Position numbers and translations under genes: made by a program. Positions 43,347-54,809 of a stretch of 64,000 nt of DNA are shown piece after piece. Source of the stretch: Acanthamoeba castellanii str. Neff (lineage: Eukaryota > Discosea > Longamoebia > Acanthamoebidae); contig NW_004457313.1 of NCBI RefSeq assembly GCF_000313135.1, positions 901,198 to 965,197 on the forward strand, written 5' to 3'. The notes beneath the pieces are model-generated. The model made no database searches. It worked only from the letters and a program-made list of their open reading frames with translations, and had not been told where the DNA came from. Positions within the stretch are counted from its first letter, which is position 1; every line of letters begins with the position of its first letter.

Positions 43347-46300
43347 TCACCGTCGGTGGAACTTGAGGAGGTTGAGGTGGTAGTTGTCGAACGAGTTCTT
43401 GAGCGGCGACGAGAAGCTGACGTGTGGCTTCTCGAACGGGCGGCTGTTGTCGAGGGCGTTGATCTCGCGCAGGTCGGCGTGGACCACCTCGAACCAGGCC
43501 CGGGCCAGCGCCTCGTCCACGCCCAGCACGCCCGTGAGCAGGTGCGTCGAGCAGGTGAGGTACTGGTTGTTGCGCCCGCGCAGCATCCGATTCACGATCT
43601 TCACCACCGGCCCCAGGTTCTCCTCGCCGGCCCACGTCGCCCCGGCCAGAATTCGCTTCATCTCCTCCGTCGACGACGATGAAGACGACGACGATGACGA
43701 CGACGTCGAAGAAGAAGAAGATGGTGACGATGATGGTGACGACGACGATGACGACGACGATGACGTCGAAGTAGAAGGGGACTCAGTGTCGTTGCCCTCT
43801 TCGACTTCCTCGACTTCTTCGATCTCCTCGAGCTCCTCGACCTCTTCGATCTCGGTCTTGATGGGATCGCTCTCGGCCGAGTTGAGGGTGAGATCGCCGT
43901 CGCTGTCGACCGCGGCCTCTTTGGCAGCGGCAGCCGCCGCGGCCTCCTCCTTTTGCTGCAGCTGCTGTCGACGGCGCGCGTCCTTCTCGGCCCGCAGGGC
44001 GTGGAAGTAGGCGACGAGCTTCTCGAGCAGTCCGCACTCGACGAGGGCCACGCGTCGGAGCTTCATGGACTCCTTGGCCCACTTGCGGGCCATCAGCTCG
44101 CGGCGGGCCTTGAGCTCCTGCTCGTCCTCGATCGCCTCCTCGGGGCACAGCTGGGCCGTCACCTCGATGTCCATCTCGTTGCTCTCATCATCGTGGCCGT
44201 ACTGACCACCGCCGCCGCCGCCGTAGGGCTCGGCCACGCGCTTGTACTTGCCCAGCTTGCGGTTGAGCTTGCCCTGGAAGCCGCCGGCGCCGGCGCCGCC
44301 GCTGTTGCCGGCGTAGCTCCCGCGGATGCGGTGGTTGCCGCTGCTGCCGTAGATGGTGTAGCTGCCGCTGCCGCCGGCGGTGGCGCTGCTGCGGCTCGAC
44401 GGCCCGCTGGCCTTGCGGTCGCGCTTGCGCTTCTCGTCGCGGCCGAAGATGGCCGCCACCGTGTCGTGGACCAGGTTGTGCAGGATGTTGTTGCGCGGGA
44501 ACCGGAACAGCGAGTCCATGCAGAAGTAGAGCAGGTTGGAGGGCGTCGACGCCGGCTTGGCGCCGGCGCTCGGGCTGACGGTTGTGTAGAAGTTGAAGGT
44601 GATGAACTGGTCGAGCAGTGGATTGTTGAGCCGCACCAGCTGCTGCACAAACTCCACCGAACTCAGCCGCTCGAACCCAAACGCACCTGCATTCGTGTGT
44701 CGTGTGTGTCGTGTGTAGGTCGTGTGTGTGTCGTGTGTGTGCGGTTAGCGCGAGTGCTGCGTGTCACGTCCGACGATGTGGAGGGCGGTGTGTGTACCGG
44801 TGGGCGAGTGGTACTGGGAGGAGATGAAGGGCTTGAGGAGGCAGTAGAGGTAGCAGTGCGAGAGGTCGGACTGGGTGAGCTCCTTGATGAAGTGGGCGTT
44901 GTTGAAGTCCTGGTCGTCGGCGTAGTAGCCCTCCTCGTGCTTCTCGCGGATGATGTCCATGATTCGGAAGATGGTCTTGCGCCACCGCTCGATTAGCGAC
45001 CGCTCTCGCTTCTCCCGCGGCTGCGGCTGCGTCTGCGGCTGCTGTTGGCTTCGCTGTTGTTGCTGCTGCTGCTCCTTCTCTTTGCGCTCTCGCGCTTCGT
45101 TCTTTCGCTCGCTTTCGTTCGTTTCCTTGGCTTCGCGTTCGGCGATGGCCGACGAATCCGACGGCGACGAGGAAAGCGAAGACGAAGACGAAGAAGACGA
45201 TGAGGGGTCGCCCCGTGCGCGCCAGCTCTGGACGGAGGGCGAAAACGAGGGCGAGGACCCGTTGACGATCCGGCCCACGCGACGCAGCGACGACAGCGAC
45301 GGCGAGGGCGGTGGCGCTGCCGCGGCCGCGGCCGCCTTCGGCTGTCGAGTCCCGACTTCGTCCGACGTCACCGGCGATGATGACGGCGACGTCGACGACG
45401 AAGACGACGACGACGATGATGAAGAAGAAGACGATGAAGACGACGACGACGATGATGATGAAGGAGAGGGGTAGGAGGGGAAGAGGTTGTAGAAGGCGTT
45501 CTTGAGGAGGTAGCGCACGACGGACTTGCTCTGGATGGTCTTGGAGATGGGCGAGGTGGGCGGCGAGTTCTTGAGAATGTGAAGAATCTCCTTGGCGATC
45601 TTGGACTGGTGGGCGGGCGAGAGCGAGGTGTGGGGCAGCGCGCAGTGCTCGGCCAGCTTGAAGAGCTCGCCGCCGCGCGACAGCTGCAGCTGCGCCTCGT
45701 AGGAGCCCATCAGCGGCGAGGGCGGGATGAAGACCTTCTTGTAGTTGGCCTTCGTCAGCTCCTGCACTAGATGCGCAAAGAATTTCTGCAGACATCAACA
45801 ACATTACGTCAGCCCATCATCCACACCACACACGCCACACACACACGCACCACACACGCACACACCGCACACACGCACCTCGGCGCGTTCGCGTTTGTTG
45901 AAAAAGCGGCACTCGCGCTGGTCGTCGAACACGGCCGGCGGCGCCCCGCTGGCGTGTCCGCCGGTGGTGTTGGCCCGCGGCCGGCCGTGCTCCCCGGAGA
46001 GCGACGGGACCGAGTAGCTGCCGAAGTGGAGGAACAGCCGGAACACCTCCTCCTCCTTCTGCAGCCGCTTGCGCTCGCGCGGCAGTTCTCGGCCGCCGCT
46101 GCCGTTGTGGCTGCCCTTGTCGAGCTGCTGCTGCTGCTGGGGCTGTTGAGGCGCGGGCACGTCGTCGGGCGACCCCCAGGCGGTGTCGCCCACGTCGTTG
46201 GCGTCCCCCTCGCTCTCGCTCCCGCTCTTCTTCGTTCGCTCGATCGTAGCCGTGTGCAGCTCCGCCGTGATGAACTTGATCCCCGACTGCATTTATTTGT

Positions 46301-46924
46301 CATTTTTTGTTTTTGTTTTTGAATTCGCCGGATTGCGTCAGCAACAAACACGACGCACGACGCACGACGCACGACGCACGACACACGACACACGACACAC
46401 GACACACGACACACGACACACGACGAAAGAAGGGGGAGAGAGAGCGTACGAGAGAAAGGAGGGTCTCCATTTTCTCGATGGTGAAGAAGGACGGGAAGAG
46501 GGGCGCTCCCGGTTCGCAGTTCCCGTGCTGGTCACATCCCCACGCCTTGCTCCCGTTCGCCGGGGCCGGCGCAGTGAGAGGGGACGGAGGCGTCACCGGC
46601 ACGACCCGCGAAGTGGTGTACTCGCCGCTCCTCGAGCGCCGCGATCGAGTGCGGAGCTCTGTGTTGCAATAGCGAACGGGATTAGGAGTATAATATAAAA
46701 AAATATTCGGCTTATTTTCGGCTATCCTTTTATTATTGTTATTGTGAAAGAAAAATAAGGGCTAATCACTATTGCCAATACAATTATTGTCCTCTATTTA
46801 TCTCTCTGAATAAATAAGTGTAAAAATTTAAATTGTAAAACACAAAAACAAACAAAAAAAGTAATGATGGAGATCGCGCACCGTTGCTGGAGCGCACTTG
46901 TACCGGGGGGCTGAAGTACGCCAT
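43347..46924 (-). CDS. SAPS-like protein (PP6 regulatory subunit family), low-complexity rich
   Basis: Five exons (46882-46924, 46450-46658, 45879-46286, 44798-45785, 43347-44686) give about 995 residues. Helical-repeat segments include LFKLAEHCALPHTSL, FVQQLVRLNNPLLDQF, LLYFCMDSLFRFPRNNILHNLVHD, VALVECGLLEKLVAYFHA and WFEVVHADLREINALDN. The order of an NN-LH block, a C-L-E-L block and a final W--V---L-E-N block resembles SAPS proteins, which attach to the PP6/Sit4 phosphatase. The match is at motif level only. Between these lie poly-Ser, Gln and Gly tracts (for example 43670-43780 and 45330-45470). The N-terminus is uncertain: ATG 46924 lies inside an exon that could begin at 46932. Confidence 0.55.
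43670..43790. repeat. Trinucleotide (GAC/GAT/GTC) tract encoding poly-Ser
   Basis: A run of GACGAC/GATGAC triplets on the plus strand reads as TCG/TCA/TCC serine codons in the minus-strand gene, broken by a few Pro and Thr. A second such tract in the same gene is at about 45330-45470. Synonymous variation between codons suggests older expansion rather than a pure new microsatellite. Confidence 0.85.
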
Positions 46925-47999
46925 GCCCGAGGCTGTATGAATGAGGAATGGGGTGAGCGAAGAACGTTATTTCAGTGTTGTGTCAGTGTCGTGTCATGTG
47001 TGTCGTGTGAACTTCAAAACGAAACGCGAAAGACAAATTTAGGAAACAAAAATTTAAATAATCAAAAAGGAGTGAACCATACGAGGGGGCGAGAAGATGA
47101 GCTCGAGTGAGCAATCAAAAATCTCACTCACTTCAGCCAGTCCGCGTACGCGGCGAAGGTGAGAGAACAGAAGGCGCGCAAAGCAAGCGAACGAGCAAAC
47201 TGAATAACTAAATAACTATTTAAATAAAAAGGTCGTTTGAATCAATAGCGCGGCTTCTTCGAGTGTGGAGTGTGCGCTTTGAGAGTTGGTCAAGCGGCGA
47301 TTTGGGATTGCGTGGGGGAGGGCGACAGAGAGAGAGAACGGAAACGAAGAGGCGACGACAGACAGCGAGTGGATTAGCGTTGGGGCGGGGGGGGGCTGCG
47401 CGTACCACCGGCAGACGATCTGCTTTCGTGAGTGGCGGCGGTCCCGGGAGCTCCCGTCAGCGCGAGATCGCGGGTTGAGGAGGAGGCGGAGGCGGCGGCG
47501 GCGGCGGGGAGAGAAGACGAACGCAATCGATGTTCGCCCACCTCCAGACCTCCACGTGTATCGCCTGTCGTGCGTAACCATAGACGGGCCGGTTAGCTGC
47601 CTTCAGAACATCTCCATTTTAGGGTTTGTTTAGGTGTACCGGGCTGATCGCAGCTGCTCTGTGCGACCGCACCACCCAAGTGAACTGAAGCTCGCTGCGT
47701 CGCCATGTGGCAGCCGACGCCGGGAGTGCGTTGCTTGTGGTCGCGCGTCTCGCCCTTCTGAAAGCCAGATCCGCTGCTTGCGAGCTGTCGCTGCTGTCGC
47801 ACTTCGCCGTTGTCGACAGACACGCTCAGCCGAGGACTCTGCGCGAGTGTAAGAGAGAAGAGAAGAAGGGAGCGAGCGAGCGAGCGAGTGAGTCAAGCAC
47901 ACGACCAACAGGAACATGGATGTAACTGATTTGAACAGACGCGTCTCTTAAAACAGAGAGTTGCGCGCAAAAATAGAGTGACCGTAACACCTTCCATTT
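46925..47999. other. Intergenic, about 1.1 kb, no supported gene
   Basis: The left part (46940-47240) is AT-rich and would hold the promoter of the SAPS-like gene. The right part is GC-rich, with a CGG/GGA tract at about 47470-47520 and frames open on both strands, none with a known domain and none with consistent splice signals. Some of it may be untranslated exon. Confidence 0.4.
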
Positions 48000-48831
48000 C
48001 TACCCTGGGTCGCAGCACTTGGCCTAAAACTGAACATGGAACTGATTGGGTGGCCACAAGGAGGGGTGGAGGCTTCGTACCAAGTGCTGCGGGTGGTACG
48101 ACGCGGAGGGCGACACGGCGGCGCGGGTGCGCGGCGAGGCGGCGCCGTTGCTGCCGGATCCAGCTTCTTGGTGGTTCGGGTAGACGAAGTAGTCGCCACG
48201 CCGTCCGCGGGCCGAAGTCTTGCGTAGATCCTTCTGCACGCGCGGGCAAGCAGCCGGGCGGAAAGCAGGAGTCAGTCGCGGTCACATGTGACCGTGCATT
48301 GTCACCGAATAAATAAATAATAATAAATAATGAATTTAAAAATCAAAATATTAAATATTTGAGGATGGAACTCGCGTTTGGCCTTTTTGGGGAGATGGTC
48401 TAAGATGGGCAGGAGGAGTGGTCCAATCGATTTAGCGAGTGAGTTCTTTCTTGCGCAATTGTTTTTCGGCGTTGCAAAAGCTCCTCTTATAGGACTTTGA
48501 AGCAGACGTGGAATCCACGAACTGATTGCAGGATGAAAGGTCGCGGATGGAAGTGGATTTAAAATTCGAAAAAATACCTCTTCAGATACGAACCGATTGA
48601 ATTATTGTTGAATTATTCAAACGCGTTCGAACAAGGAAAGGAGGATGGTACCTCGCCACAAATCGAGTAGGAACCAGATTCTTGAGTTGCGATGCCCTGG
48701 ACACCCGCATTGGCCAGTTCTGTGGTCGAGAGCTTCAGCTCGATATTGTTCGCCCTCTCCACAACCACATCGAGATCGTCGTTCTCGTTGTGTTGGGCCA
48801 GCATGATCAATTCCACCTTGGTATCGGCCAT
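48000..48831 (-). CDS. Small protein of unknown function (118 aa)
   Basis: Three exons fit in phase: 48652-48831, 48081-48233 and a 24-nt last exon 48000-48023 ending in TAG. The first exon, from ATG 48831, encodes VELIMLAQHNENDDLDVVVE and KLSTTELANAGVQGIATQES and looks folded; the second is Arg then Ser/Pro-rich (RRGDYFVYPNHQEAG). No family recognised. The first intron is long for this region (418 nt) and the last exon rests on splice signals alone, so the 3' end could be wrong. Confidence 0.45.
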
Positions 48832-49848
48832 TGCGAAGTCGAACGATGCCTCTCAAAATCGTGTAGCGTGATTAATCGAAAGGGGAAAAAAATATAAACA
48901 AATGAAAGATAGATGAGGGAGATCGAGAGTGGAAGAGAATCGTGGGAGATATGTATAGGCGATCCTCTTCCTCCTCGGGATGTGGAAAATGTTTCCTTCC
49001 CCTTCCGCCGTTGCTCTTGCTTGTTTCACGTCGTCCGTAGAACCCGTGCGCGCCTCTTTCAAAATGGCCGAGGGATGGATGCAGCCCTGTTCGGTTCCTC
49101 TCGCTCGCTTCAATCTCTGTGCTGATCGCTCTCTCTTCGCCGAACAAGATGATTTCGCCAGTCGGGCTTAGCCAGAAAGAACGAAGCGAGAGGAAGTGCA
49201 ATTGCTCTCTTGAAACGCAGCCAGCTCTTCGGAGTCACGCCGACGAGGAAGAAGATGAGGAGAGAAGCGAAGGGCCAAGCGACGCGCTCCTCTCGCAAGG
49301 TGGGTCTCTCGTTTGCCAACCAAAGAACGAAACCCCAACAATCAAAGAGAAGCCATAATGTCCGGTTAATTCCGGAATAAACTAGGTGTCCGGGGTTTGC
49401 GGAGTTGTGGAATGAAACACGCCTACAGTTTTTCTGAAATTCTGTTGGGCTAGAGTTCGGGTTTGCCCGCCGTGTGGCGGATGTTTGGTTCCACGCGGCG
49501 ATCCAACGCCGCCGACGAAAGGTTGGAGTCGGGGGGTGCCGGTGGCGGTCAGCCATATCGCCCTGAGCTGGAGACGCGACGAAGAGCGCCACTCTGTACC
49601 GGCAGTGGGTGCCAAGGCGCCGATTCTGGCCACACAGAGTGGCCCGTTGCTTCTGACCGTGCATTGCGCTTCTCCAGCCAATGGTCTAGGGCTAGTGCTG
49701 GTTGCACAAGAGCAGCACTTTGAAGGGCAGCCGGCAGTAAGCACCACTGGCAGCTCAAGAATGTGACTTGCGGGAAATTTGGCAGACTGAAATTTTGGCG
49801 CGAACGGCAACGGCCAACAAGAACAACGTTGCAAAAATTATTTTAGAG
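48832..49848. other. Intergenic, about 1 kb, no supported gene
   Basis: This should contain the divergent 5' regions of the small gene on the left and the 53BP1-like gene on the right. Open frames occur on both strands but show no domain, no conserved pattern and poor splice signals. No RNA gene seen. Confidence 0.4.
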
Positions 49849-52800
49849 ATGTGGAGCCAGGGGCGAGGTGCTTCCGGCCGTGAAGATGGGGGAAGGGCTT
49901 CTGGGGGCTGGTCGGGCAGCAGCAACACCATCAAATCGAGCGGCAGTCCAGGTGGAACTGGCTTCAGTCGCGATCCACCCTTCCATCTGCCTTCCAATCT
50001 GCGAGGCCAGTACTTGAGCGATGTCAACAAACGACGCAAGCTGTCGCTGAGCTCTGTGAAGAAGATGAAAGAGGCAGAGCGAATGGCCAACACGCAGAAG
50101 CTTCTGGCACAGAGCATCGAATCAGAGGGCGAAGAAGATGAGGCTAGGGGTGGTAGCGATCTCGACGATCACAAGCCCGCCTCGGGCAAGCCGTCGCTAG
50201 AGGATATCGATGGCTCCTACTCGCCCTTCCCACCGGTCTGCCTGGACGACGACGGCGAGCTCATCTTGTCGCAGGCCGAAGAGGAAGCGCAGGACAAGGT
50301 CGTTCGCGCGGTCAGTCCTCCTGGCGCCGCCTGGGACTCTGACACGTACGACATTCCAGACCTTCACCATGGTGCAGTAGATGTGTTCATCGACATCGCC
50401 ACCGTTGTGTACACAGGTGGTGGTATCTCGCGGCTGAGGACATAGGGCAGCTGGGCGAAGCCGCGGGCACCACGGCAGCCGCGGCCGATGACGGCGGTGC
50501 CAGCAGCGCCAAGCAGAAGAAGGAGAAGGACGACGAGCTTCCTCCACGCCGTGATGATGGTACTGCAGACCATGATAACACGCCCGGGTGCGAGTTCGTT
50601 CGCGAGGTCATCTGCGCGCAACGCGCCGACGGAGATGCGAAGTACACAAAGACGGTGAGCCAGTCTGCAGGCAAACGCCACGGCGGGCGACAGAAGAAGG
50701 AGAAGAAGAAGGAAAAGGCGAAGGTCGATGATGATGACGTGTCGCTATCGTCGCCAACAGCGCACTCCTTCTCACCGGTGATCGTGCCCACGGGGCGCGT
50801 CCGCATGGAGAGCTCGCCAACGCCGGGCTCGCCGCCCTCTTCGTTCTTCCCCGCGTCGCAGCCCTTTCCGGCCCGCGCGCGGCCGCTGGCCACCACCGCC
50901 AACGAGTCGGTACGTACACCCGCACCCCACCGTTCGTCGTGAGGCCTTTCTATAGCTGATCGGCCCTGTGGGCTATGCTCAGCCCATACGGCCCATATCG
51001 CGTTCGGAGATGGACCGCGTGCTGGGGCCATCCGACGACGACGAAGATGACGATGACAACGATGAGCAGCCGGTGGCGAAGAAAGACAGCGAAGACGACA
51101 GCGAGGAGGAGGAGGAGGATGAAGAGCGCGCGCCATCGAGCGGGGAGACGACCCACAACGCGGTGGGGCGCAGGTTGTTACGAGGTCGGCGACGGGTCGT
51201 GGGCGCCCCGACTGCAGAGAAGGGAAGGCCCGCCACGCCGGTGTCGCGCAAGGTGAGCGTCATCGTCGAGGAGAACGGGCAGATGGTGGAGGTGATTGAG
51301 AGTGAGGGAGCCCACGCAGCCGGAGCCAGACGGGACGAGACACGGCGCAGGGCGCCGCATCAACAGCCCGCCGAGCCTCAGGTGCGCGAAGGAGAGGACG
51401 ACAATTATGACGGCGACAGCGAAGAGGAGGAGCAGGCCAAAGTGACGGCGACCCGATCACGAAAGAACGATGATGATGACGACGATGAGGATGATGGCGA
51501 TGAAGAAGCGGACGATGCAGACGCCGAGACAGAGAAGCCAAAGATCGAGGCCACGAGAAGGAACCTCTTCAGTGACGGCGACGACGATGAGGGCGCGGCC
51601 GACAGGATCTGGCTCCGGCGGCGGCAGAAGATCGCCACCGCCCCGCTCTCCAAGTCCGAGTTCCGCGAGCTGTGCCGCGGCAAGCCGGCCTCCTCGCCCA
51701 GCATGCTGCCCACGACCCGACCCAACGGGACCAGCAGCAGCGCAGGCGTCTTGCAGACCGGAAGCGGCGGAGATCTCGGCGGCGGCTCCTCCGGCGCCAA
51801 GCGCGAGGCAAAGCCCGCCATCGACATCGGACATAAAGAAGCGAAGGAGGAAGAGGGCCACGATCAAGAATGCGAGTTGAAGAAAAGGGACGAGAAAGAC
51901 GATCCACAATCGAAGATCAAGGCTGCCAGCAGCAGCGCAGAGCGGGAGGGGGTTTCAGCGGTCGTGGCGACCTCCATCCTGCCGCTGGTGCCGTCGCTGC
52001 CCTCCTTTCCCTCGTCGTCGTCGCTGACCGAGATCGAAGGCCACAACGAAGGTACCTTCTAACGCCACCCGCCGACCAGTCAAAACACTCAGCCGGACTG
52101 GCACGTGCTCTGACCGCGGTGTGTATGTCATCACACACTACGCAGATGCGGCAGACCGAGGTCCGGTGGTGATCGTGAAACAGCCGGCAATCACGGCCAA
52201 GACCACGACCACAACAACGCCAACGATTACGACGCCAAAGACACCGAAGACGACCAAGAAGTCGACCAAGAGGGAGCAGACCACGGGGTCCAAGGAGACG
52301 GGCACGGGGACGGCGGGCGAGCGGCCGAAGGGCGGCCAAACGCCGGCGGCGCCCTTGGCGCTCGCCACCGCCCGTCAATCGCAGGAGCTGAGCGAGGATC
52401 CCTTTGCACACACGGTAGGCGGCGCCCGTCGCTCATCGCCCAACCGCGGGATAAGGACTGACGCGAGTGTCGTGTTCGTGTCGCGTGCGTGTTGCGTGTT
52501 GCGTCGGTCGCTAGTTGCGCCCACAGAGGGCAAAGAGGCGGAGAGAGACCGACGAGCAGGCGGCCTCGAAGCCCATGCTGGCCGGCCTCCACTTCATCCT
52601 CACCGGGCTCAACGAGGAAAAGCCGCACGTCAACGCATCGACCTCGGTCGCCACCTCCCCTGCCCGGCTTCCACCACGCGTCATGCAAGGTATAAATTAT
52701 TTATTTATTTATATTTATGTTATTTATTTTTTATTTTGATTGAAAAACTCAAGAATGTGTGTGAAATGCAGAAGCGGAGGTGAAGGAGCTCATCGAAGAC

Positions 52801-53841
52801 CTGGGCGGCACGGTGATCAACCGGATGGCCCACCTCCGCCAGCAGGACCAGCAGCTGGTCGGCAGTCGCGGATTTGTGTGGCGAAGCGCGTGGGGCGACC
52901 TGCCGTCGGTGATCCTCATCTCGGACAAGCACCACCGCACGCTCAAGTACCTCATGGCCCTCGCTGCGGTACCCGCCACCCTTCATGATTCGCACCCCTT
53001 CATCATTGTGCTCACGACACGCACCACGCACCACGCACCACGCACCACGCACCGGGCAGGGCATTCCGACGATCCACTATCGGTGGCTCCTGCATTCGGC
53101 CGAGCAGGGCTGTCCGCTGCCCTACCGCCCCTACCTTCTGCCCGCTGGCGTGTCCCTGGTCGATGAAAAGCGGATCTTCCAGTACGTATATTTATTACTT
53201 TGTCTGGCACTGCTCCTCTGGGCTCATCAATGTGCGTTGTGCGTTGTGCGTTGACAGCCACGAGAGTTGGCCCATGGCGGTCTTTGCTGGTGTGTCTATC
53301 AAAATACTTGGCTCGCGCCAATTCATGGTACAACACGACACGACACACGACGTTGGCAAATTGAACACCAACAACGTGCGTGATTCAGAAATACTGGAGG
53401 TTGGTGCTGGAGGAGGCTGGCGCCGAGGTGGAGGTCCAGACCGGCGAGCCAGGGAACGAGGGCGAGTGCAAGGGCGGGCCGCCCAAGTCCACGGCCGGCA
53501 AGAAGAGTCAACAGAGTCGTAAGCGACCACGGCCGCCTTCGCTTCGCTGCACGGTGGTGGAGAAGGAGACCTACCTCACGAGGGCCGCGTCGTCTTCTTC
53601 GCTTCTTCTTCAGACGAAGGAGAAGCTCAAGGAGGCGGGGCAAGAAGACGATGGCCGCGACGAGGCCGCGACGAACGGTGGCGTCCGGGAGGGAGGCGAC
53701 GACGGGCCGGTGTGCACCATCGAGTGGATCGTGCAGTCGCTCATCTGCCGCCAGCGCCTCGACTTCGCGGCCCACCCGCTCTTCTGCTACCCAGCCACTT
53801 CGCCACCGCTTGCATGCCCACGCAAAGAGGAAAGAGGATAA
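49849..53841 (+). CDS. 53BP1/Crb2-like tandem BRCT protein
   Basis: Nine exons (49849-50345, 50417-50909, 50956-52051, 52146-52414, 52515-52689, 52772-52968, 53060-53181, 53258-53327, 53389-53841) give about 1,123 residues. The first 790 are charged and low in complexity, with scattered SQ/TQ sites (AQSIES, LSQAEEE, ARQSQELSE) of the kind ATM/ATR kinases use. The C-terminus is a pair of BRCT domains. The first has GLHFILTGLNE, ELIEDLGGTVI, RTLKYLMALAAGIPTIHYRWL and YRPYLLPAGVSLVDEKRI. The second has FAGVSIKILG, YWRLVLEEAGAEVE and CTIEWIVQSLICRQRLDFAAHP. The R-YL-ALA-GIP followed by Y-PYLLPAG is specific to the 53BP1/Crb2/Rad9 type. Those proteins are checkpoint mediators at broken DNA. I could not find a Tudor domain. 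ATG 49849 chosen as the first in-frame ATG. Confidence 0.85.
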
Positions 53842-54809
53842 AGGTGAAATTTATTCACACACACCACGGTGCCTGGATGTCTCGTCCAAGTCTCAGGAGA
53901 CGCAGTAGTAGCCCAAGGTGTGGTTGTATGAACAATTTGGGAGAAGGCCTTGACCTGGTGGTGAGATTGTGGGAGGTGACTCCTGGGCGTTGAGGATCTG
54001 CCGATAGGTCAGCAGCTCGTTGCAAAGCAACAGCTTGGCGCCAATAGCTGGTTCTGGCGTTGGGAGTTCTCTCTGACTTGCTCGGCCAGTTTCTGGGCGT
54101 GTGAGCGTAGTCTTGGGGGAGCTATCTCTTCTTATGTGCACGTGTGGCCAAACGGCTCCTCAGCTCCGGCAGAGCTCAGATGTGCTGTCGATCTCGAAAT
54201 ATTGGATCGAGCCTAAACCACACAAATCCACTTCCCCGCTTCCGGTTGACGTCGATTTTGCCGTAAATTCAATAAAGGTTAAGGTGGCGGTCGGAAGCCA
54301 GGCCTTGATCTTGGCGGGCTTTAGGAAGGCAGGATTGAAATTTCGTGTGGGAATGACGTCACGCGTAGGCAGCCACGCGCAAGAAGCCGGAAAAGCACCA
54401 AACAAATAAATCATCGGCGCAGGTGTCGGACCAGAGCGTGAGAAAGAGAAGTCGAAGAGAAGGAGACGAGAGCAGAAGAAGAAGCACCACCCACCAGCAT
54501 ACCCGTTTGGAGAGGCACGAGGGGACTTGGCGGGGCTAACGACGAACACCATCACCACCATCGCGAACCGTAACCGACGCAGTTCAGTAGGTGAGCCCGC
54601 ACCTGCGAGAAGAGAAAGAAGACAAGGGGAAAAGGGCGCACGCGCTTGGAAGAAGACCTCTTTCAACATCATCGAAGTGCCTGAAGACATTAAGAAGTAG
54701 ATAGAAGATCCTTGGCGTCTCCAGCAGCGCCAGGGACACCTAGAGACGAGAGATAGATACCCCAATTAACGAAAATAGCCAAGGGGGCTACCCGACTCGC
54801 CAATTCGAG
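53842..54809. other. Intergenic, about 970 bp
   Basis: Between the 53BP1-like stop and the bHLH start. A 201-codon minus-strand frame (54160-54765) has no domain and lies across the probable bHLH promoter and leader, so it is not called. No RNA gene or repeat of note. Confidence 0.45.

Noticed and set aside
48853..49201. Minus-strand frames with Arg/Lys-rich products upstream of the small unknown gene
   Set aside because: They lie in the probable 5' region of that gene, and I found no in-phase link to its first exon.
49110..49834. Several overlapping frames on both strands upstream of the 53BP1-like gene
   Set aside because: None shows a conserved motif, consistent splice sites or a pattern distinguishing one strand from the other.
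54160..54765. 201-codon minus-strand frame upstream of the bHLH gene
   Set aside because: No recognisable domain, unusual amino-acid composition, and it lies over the expected promoter and 5' leader of the bHLH gene.
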